NCBI GenBank assembly: GCA_902591775.1
Contig: CACJBW010000009.1
Coordinates: 1 to 45,991 of the forward strand
From: an uncultured Pelagibacteraceae bacterium
Lineage (GTDB): Bacteria; Pseudomonadota; Alphaproteobacteria; Pelagibacterales; Pelagibacteraceae
Length of the DNA: 45,991 bases
Direction: 5' to 3'
In this document: one piece after another, positions 41,731 to 45,991 of the stretch
Layout: every line of letters starts with the position of its first letter
Position numbering within the stretch: the first letter of the stretch is position 1
Position numbers and translations under genes: made by a program
Notes under the pieces: generated by a model
The model's database searches: none
Told to the model about the DNA's origin: nothing
Seen by the model: only the letters and a program-made list of their open reading frames with translations

Positions 41731-41759
41731 ATTATAAGTATGTCATTAGGTTACATCAA
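41731..41759 (-). promoter_or_regulatory. candidate tpa-ald promoter
   Basis: On the minus strand TTGATG (41759-41754) and TATAAT (41736-41731) are 17 bp apart, an excellent sigma-70 match. It lies 70 bp before the tpa start and next to the palindrome at 41763. Confidence 0.5.
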
Positions 41760-41762
41760 ATA

Positions 41763-41775
41763 CAACTTGAAGTTG
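41763..41775. promoter_or_regulatory. 13-bp palindrome between tpa and tauA (candidate operator)
   Basis: CAACTT-G-AAGTTG, two perfect six-base arms with a one-base centre, four bases upstream of the tpa -35 element and about 54 bp upstream of the tauA -35. A taurine-responsive regulator could bind here to switch both directions at once. No regulator gene is in the window. It could also be chance; a six-base arm is short. Confidence 0.35.
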
Positions 41776-41829
41776 AACCCATTTTAGACATCTTTAAACC
41801 ACCTGTGATTAATGTGCTTACAAAATACG

Positions 41830-41858
41830 TTTACATACATCTAAAATTAAACTTAAAT
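41830..41858 (+). promoter_or_regulatory. candidate tauA promoter
   Basis: TTTACA (41830-41835), 17 bp, TTAAAT (41853-41858), about 30 bp before the tauA start. An 18-bp palindrome of A and T (TTAATTAAA/TTTAATTAA, 41863-41880) lies directly before the Shine-Dalgarno AAGGAGA; it might fold in the leader. Confidence 0.4.
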
Positions 41859-41889
41859 ACGATTAATTAAATTTAATTAAGGAGATAAA

Positions 41890-42831
41890 ATGAAGAAACT
41901 AATTAGCTTTATTTTAGGAAGTATATTCGCTCTTAACTTGTCAATTACAGCTGCAAATGCTGCAGCAAATGAAGTAAGAGTCGCATACTTTCTAGAATGG
42001 CCAAGTCCAAATTTAGAGGACATGCAAAAAAAGAATTTTGCTAAAGCTCTAGGAGTTCCAGTAAAATGGACTAACTTCACTAATGGTGGAGCTATGACTG
42101 ATGCAATGCTAGCTGGGGATATTGATATTTCTTATTCTCAAGGTTTAGTACCTTTTATTAATGCTGTAAAATCTAATGCACCTATCAAATTAGTTGATAT
42201 TGCAATGGAATATGGAATGGGTGGTACTACTTGTGTTACATCAAACGCTTCTGGAATTACAAAAGCAAATGGTTCTGAACTAGAGGGTAAAAAAGTTGCT
42301 GTTCCTCTTGGAACTATGGCTGAGTATGTATTTGATGAAAGTATGAAAGTTATTGGGGCTGATAGAAGTAAAATGGATATAATTCAAATGGATCCAGAGG
42401 AAGGTGCTGCTGCATTGGTAAGTGGTGATGTTGTAATGGCATGTTTATTTGGTGGAAATTCTATCAAAGCTGCAGTTGCAGTTGGTTCTAGACTTTTAAC
42501 AGTACAAGAAGCAAGAGATGCAGGTATCTTAGGAATAGATATTACATCTGTAACTGACAAATTTATGAAAGAAAATCCAGGTATGCTTAGAACTTTTATA
42601 GAAGTAACTCATGAAGCAAATGACAGATATAGATCTGGTAAAAGTGATATGAACGCAATGTCAAAAGCTTCAGAAATGAAAGTTGCTGATATGAAAGAAA
42701 CTTTAAGTGGATTTAAATTTCTTACTCCAGAAGAGACTAAACAGTCAATGGAGAGCGGTAATCTTGATGGTTTCCTAAAAGGTATGGGAACACCAGGCGG
42801 TGCCGTTGATACTAGTTTTTTACCTTTATAA
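41890..42831 (+). CDS. tauA: taurine ABC transporter, periplasmic substrate-binding protein
   Basis: A 313-residue periplasmic binding protein of the SsuA/TauA/NrtA-like family. Signal peptide about 1-26 (ending ANAAA). Sequence near VRVAYFLEWPSPNLEDMQ and the WTNFTNGGAMTDAMLAGDIDISYSQG segment carries typical ligand-pocket residues. A strong Shine-Dalgarno (AAGGAGA) precedes the start, and a hairpin lies after the gene, so it is probably made in excess over TauBC. Binding of taurine is inferred from tauBC and the tpa gene; other sulfonates or amines are possible. Confidence 0.9.
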   Translation: MKKLISFILGSIFALNLSITAANAAANEVRVAYFLEWPSPNLEDMQKKNFAKALGVPVKWTNFTNGGAMTDAMLAGDIDISYSQGLVPFINAVKSNAPIKLVDIAMEYGMGGTTCVTSNASGITKANGSELEGKKVAVPLGTMAEYVFDESMKVIGADRSKMDIIQMDPEEGAAALVSGDVVMACLFGGNSIKAAVAVGSRLLTVQEARDAGILGIDITSVTDKFMKENPGMLRTFIEVTHEANDRYRSGKSDMNAMSKASEMKVADMKETLSGFKFLTPEETKQSMESGNLDGFLKGMGTPGGAVDTSFLPL

Positions 42832-42854
42832 TATATAAAGAGTAAAACAAATTT

Positions 42855-42890
42855 AATAGGCGCTAAATATTTAGCGCCTATTTTTTTTAA
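42855..42890 (+). terminator. intercistronic hairpin/terminator between tauA and tauB
   Basis: AATAGGCGCTAAAT (42855-42868) and ATTTAGCGCCTATT (42869-42882) are perfect inverted repeats followed by a run of eight T residues. It has all features of a rho-independent terminator, but tauB starts 26 bases later, so partial read-through is likely. This would give more tauA mRNA than tauBC, as is usual for a binding protein. Confidence 0.85.
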
Positions 42891-42916
42891 CATTAGTTTT
42901 ATATAAAGTTATTTCT

Positions 42917-43714
42917 ATGAGTGACTTAGTTTCCAAAGATCTAAATATGATTTTTAAAACTCCCAAAGGAGAAACTGTTCACGCATTAAAGGATGTAAAT
43001 TTTACTTTAAAAAAAGGAGAACTTCTCACTGTTCTTGGTCCTTCAGGATGTGGAAAAACAACTCTTTTAAATATTGCTGCAGGTTTTTTGAGACCCACCT
43101 CAGGCTCTATTATTTTGGCTGGCAATGAAATTAATGGTCCAGGAGTTGAAAGAGGAATGGTTTTTCAACAAGGGGCTTTATTTGAGTGGTTAACAGTCTC
43201 TGAAAATGTTGATTTTGGACTTAGAATGAAAAAAGAAGATCCAATAAAAACTGCTAAAAGAGTTGATGAATGGCTAGAAATTGTTGGCTTAAAAGGATTT
43301 GGTAATACTCCTACCTATCAATTATCAGGTGGAATGCAGCAAAGGGTGGCACTTGCTAGATGTCTAATAAATGACCCTGATTTAATATTGATGGACGAAC
43401 CTTTAGGCGCATTAGATGCATTAACTAGAGAAAAGATGCAATCTTTGGTTCTTAAAATTTGGAAAGAAACAGGAAAAACTATTATCTTAATTACTCATTC
43501 TGTTGAGGAAGCCTTATTACTTGGTGAAAGACTATATGTAATGGCACCAAGACCAGGAAGGATACATAAAGAATACAATCTACCTTTTGCAGAAATGGGT
43601 TTAAAGCAAGATTTAAGAGAAATAAAAAAAAATAAAGAATTTTCATCTAAACGTGAAGAAATTTTATCCATGATTTGGAATATGGAAGAAGAAATTATGG
43701 GGAAAGAAAATTAA
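42917..43714 (+). CDS. tauB: taurine ABC transporter, ATP-binding protein
   Basis: A 265-residue ABC ATPase. Walker A is GPSGCGKTT (about 43-51), Q-loop in GMVFQQGALFEW, signature LSGGMQQRVALARC and Walker B LILMDEPLGALDA with the switch histidine in ITHSVEE. This is the NrtD/SsuB/TauB class. The stop is directly followed by the tauC ATG. It powers uptake of the ligand bound by TauA through TauC. The C-terminal helix (about 225-265) is a little longer than in E. coli TauB. Confidence 0.92.
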   Translation: MSDLVSKDLNMIFKTPKGETVHALKDVNFTLKKGELLTVLGPSGCGKTTLLNIAAGFLRPTSGSIILAGNEINGPGVERGMVFQQGALFEWLTVSENVDFGLRMKKEDPIKTAKRVDEWLEIVGLKGFGNTPTYQLSGGMQQRVALARCLINDPDLILMDEPLGALDALTREKMQSLVLKIWKETGKTIILITHSVEEALLLGERLYVMAPRPGRIHKEYNLPFAEMGLKQDLREIKKNKEFSSKREEILSMIWNMEEEIMGKEN

Positions 43715-45640
43715 ATGTTAACGCAAATAATAACCATACTTATATTTGTATCCATAATTGGATGCATTATGTACGGTAGAAGACTAATACAAACTGAGAA
43801 GGTTGATGCAGTATTTGGAAATCCTGAAAGAGCTAAAGGTGGAACTCATTGGGTTATTGTTGGAAGTGCTGCAATACTACTAGTATGGCTTTATTACTCT
43901 TGGGACATAGCAAAAGGTTTTTATCCAAAATCAGCAAACGAATTATGCCAAGTTGCTAAAATAAATGAATCACTGTTAGGATTAAAATATCAATTTCCTA
44001 TAGAAGAAAGAGAGTTTAAAAGTACATCGATCATAAAGATTGAAAATAAAAACCTTCAAAAAATAACAGCTGAAATACAAAATTCTAAAGATCTTAGTAA
44101 TGAACAAAAAACAATTTTGGTTGGATATATAAATAAAACAAAAAAATTAATTCCTCTATTAACTAATGAGGATTTAATTGAAATGGATACTAAAATTAAA
44201 ATAAGTGAAATGACAAATGAGATTAAAGAATTAAGTTCAAATTTTAAAAAAGAAGATTATCCATTTGAAACAGAAGTTGAAAAAAGTGAACGGTTAAAAG
44301 CAATATCTGAACAAGGTAACTGGGGCATAATAACAGTTAGATCAGGAACTGGTACTATAGAAAACACTATTGAAGTTCCATTTGTTGCAGAAACCTCAAA
44401 AGGATTAAAATTTCAAGCTGCTGCAGAGGAACTAAAAAAAATTAATGATAAATTTTTTAAATTAAGAAATCACAATCCACAATTCAAAAGTTCAATTAAA
44501 GGACTGAAAGATGAAGTTAAGGCTTATAGAAAAAGTTTAGATGATAATGAAGAAATTGCCTCAGATTACGCTAAAAATATAGTCAAAATTGCAAGAAGAA
44601 TTGAATTTGCAAGCATTTATCCACCAAATGCACTAAATGAAATGCAAAAGGCGATTATTGAATTTGATGACCTTCAGGAAAATGAACAAGCTGGTCTTAG
44701 ATTAATTGATATTGTTTTATTTCCATCTGGAACAATTGTTGCGAGTGGTCCAAGTTGCTCAGAACAAGGTTCTGGGAGATGGTTACCCAAACCGTCAGAC
44801 ACATTAAATAAATTCATCCTAATGTCTAATCCAAATGTTGGATACAAAAATATACCTCTTCTCTGGATAGAAATGATTGATGTTAGTTCAATAGTAGGAT
44901 TTATTTTACCAGATTGGATTGCTGATATTTTACCAGGTGAGTACCCAGTTCATACAAGTGAAGGAATTGTTAAAGAAAATTTTAAAGGTAAAGTATTAAA
45001 AGTTGTTACAGGTGATTTTAAACTATTCAAGATACCTGTTCCTTATGGCCATATCTGGGACTCGTTCTTAAGAGTATTTTTAGGATTAGTTTTTGGAATA
45101 ATTATAGGTGTACCCTTAGGTTTGTTTATGGGACTAAATAGATTTGCTAAAGGATTTTTTGATCCTTTGATTGAATTATATAGACCAGTACCCCCATTAG
45201 CCTGGGCTCCACTTATAATTTCAGTCCTTGGAATTGATAATACTGGAAAAGTATTTTTATTATTTATGGTTTCTTTATCAATTATGATTATATCTGCTAG
45301 AGCTGGAGCATCGGGAACTCAACTTTCTAAAATCCATGCTGCACACTCGTTAGGTGCTTCTAAAAGACAAATACTTCGACATGTTATATTTCCAAATTCT
45401 TTACCTGAAATTCTTACTGGAATTAGAGTAGCTGTTGGAATGTGTTGGGGAACTTTGGTAGCAGCAGAATTTTTAGCTGGAACTACAGGTATTGGATTTG
45501 TTGAAAATGTTGCAAAAAAATATTTTCAATATGAAGTAATTTGGATAACAATTTTTATTATGGGAATGTTAGGATTATTATTTGATATAACTTTAAGAAA
45601 AATAATTGATAAAACTATTCCTTGGCGAGGAAAGGGTTAA
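43715..45640 (+). CDS. tauC: taurine ABC transporter permease with a large extra domain
   Basis: A 641-residue permease, more than twice the usual 270 or so. The C-terminal part (about 441-641) is a regular BPD_transp_1 permease with the EAA loop AAHSLGASKRQILRHVIFPNSLP. A first segment has spans near 4-22 and 47-65, followed by a TauC-like FYPKSANEL (69-77); the next TauC-like segment, LPKPSDTLNKF, occurs only at 357-367. Between them is a charged helical region of about 275 residues, probably outside the membrane. A further extension separates 370 and 440. The gene is intact and co-transcribed with tauB. Confidence 0.88.
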   Translation: MLTQIITILIFVSIIGCIMYGRRLIQTEKVDAVFGNPERAKGGTHWVIVGSAAILLVWLYYSWDIAKGFYPKSANELCQVAKINESLLGLKYQFPIEEREFKSTSIIKIENKNLQKITAEIQNSKDLSNEQKTILVGYINKTKKLIPLLTNEDLIEMDTKIKISEMTNEIKELSSNFKKEDYPFETEVEKSERLKAISEQGNWGIITVRSGTGTIENTIEVPFVAETSKGLKFQAAAEELKKINDKFFKLRNHNPQFKSSIKGLKDEVKAYRKSLDDNEEIASDYAKNIVKIARRIEFASIYPPNALNEMQKAIIEFDDLQENEQAGLRLIDIVLFPSGTIVASGPSCSEQGSGRWLPKPSDTLNKFILMSNPNVGYKNIPLLWIEMIDVSSIVGFILPDWIADILPGEYPVHTSEGIVKENFKGKVLKVVTGDFKLFKIPVPYGHIWDSFLRVFLGLVFGIIIGVPLGLFMGLNRFAKGFFDPLIELYRPVPPLAWAPLIISVLGIDNTGKVFLLFMVSLSIMIISARAGASGTQLSKIHAAHSLGASKRQILRHVIFPNSLPEILTGIRVAVGMCWGTLVAAEFLAGTTGIGFVENVAKKYFQYEVIWITIFIMGMLGLLFDITLRKIIDKTIPWRGKG

Positions 45641-45651
45641 TATAATAATTA

Positions 45652-45991
45652 ATGATAAAAAAATTTAAGGTAAATGTTTCTATAAAGACCTTAAATAATA
45701 TCTACAAAAAAGTTAGGGAATTTCCATTTAATGACATCCAACAGATGAATGGATGGTTACATGGAACAAATCATGCTTATTTAAAAAAGATTTCTAAGTA
45801 CTGGACATCAAAGTTTAATTGGAAGTTACAAGAAAAAATAATCAATAAATTTAACAATTACACTACTAATATAGATGGGATTAATATTCATTTTATAAAG
45901 CAAAATGGTAGTGGGAACAAACCAAATCCATTGCTTATTCTTCATGGATGGCCTGGAAGTTTTGTTGAATTTTTACATATCGTGGAAAAAC
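45652..45991 (+). CDS. epoxide hydrolase-like alpha/beta hydrolase, N-terminal part (runs off window)
   Basis: Starting at ATG 45652, the 113 residues visible include an epoxide-hydrolase N-terminal (EHN) domain-like region with WLHGTNHAYLKKISKYW, then INIHFIKQNGSG and the oxyanion-loop HGWPGSFVEF. This matches soluble and microsomal epoxide hydrolases. The nucleophile and the rest lie outside the window. It begins 11 bases after tauC and may be co-transcribed with the tau operon; its substrate is unknown, and any link with taurine is uncertain. Confidence 0.83.
   Translation, partial: MIKKFKVNVSIKTLNNIYKKVREFPFNDIQQMNGWLHGTNHAYLKKISKYWTSKFNWKLQEKIINKFNNYTTNIDGINIHFIKQNGSGNKPNPLLILHGWPGSFVEFLHIVEK

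Noticed and set aside
1..45991. CRISPR array
   Set aside because: No regularly spaced direct repeats with unique spacers and no cas genes were seen.

Overview
The window is very A+T-rich, tightly packed DNA with many overlapping or abutting genes. The gene content points to a marine alphaproteobacterium of the SAR11 clade (Pelagibacterales): AprMBA of the sulfite-oxidising type, Xsc, SuyAB, TauABC, and a TPP-riboswitch-controlled SSS-family thiamine-precursor transporter of the ThiV kind. This is inferred from content and style; no 16S gene is present.

Region by region. (1) 1-415: the 3' part of an adenine phosphoribosyltransferase gene and an intact tRNA-Met(CAU). (2) 357-8005: a 7.6 kb integrated island bounded by a perfect 59-bp direct repeat of the tRNA-Met gene. 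It carries a tyrosine recombinase, a small gene plus complete hsdM-hsdS-hsdR (type I restriction-modification), and two unknown genes. The duplicated part is the 5' portion of the tRNA, so the island replaces the tRNA promoter. Paired TGTCACA boxes sit just inside both ends. (3) 8065-12133: leftward genes for a PQQ-type sugar dehydrogenase-like protein, a GST, three small membrane or exported proteins and a fatty acid desaturase. (4) 12171-20374: a C2/C3 sulfonate and sulfite cluster: xsc, divergent suyAB, a TauE-type exporter, and aprM-aprB-aprA with a 116-residue follower gene. (5) 20471-25750: a six-gene leftward operon, metC-MFS-pabB-pabA-pabC-hit. (6) 25826-31913: housekeeping genes (mnmA, DUF3553, cysQ-like, recX, ABA4-like, rhodanese, bcp, amtB, HU) with three very small genes. 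(7) 32065-39196: rseP, thiV with a TPP riboswitch, a thioredoxin-like protein, ybbAP-like ABC exporter genes and tesA. (8) 39193-45640: taurine use: ald, tpa, tauA, tauB and an unusually long tauC. (9) From 45652: the start of an epoxide hydrolase gene that runs off the window.

How they work together. TauABC would import taurine. Tpa would transfer its amino group to pyruvate, giving sulfoacetaldehyde and alanine, and Ald would return pyruvate and release ammonium. Xsc would cleave sulfoacetaldehyde to acetyl phosphate and sulfite; SuyAB would release sulfite from sulfolactate. The sulfite could be exported by the TauE-family protein or oxidised to APS by AprBA with electrons passed to membrane-bound AprM. 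The two halves of this pathway lie about 19 kb apart, separated by unrelated genes and by the ammonium transporter.

The points most worth a second look are the 5'-side tRNA integration with paired end boxes, the large insertion in TauC, the unknown genes beside apr, the start codons of tesA and ybbA that share two bases, and the RBS-occluding TPP riboswitch with a possible alternative pairing.
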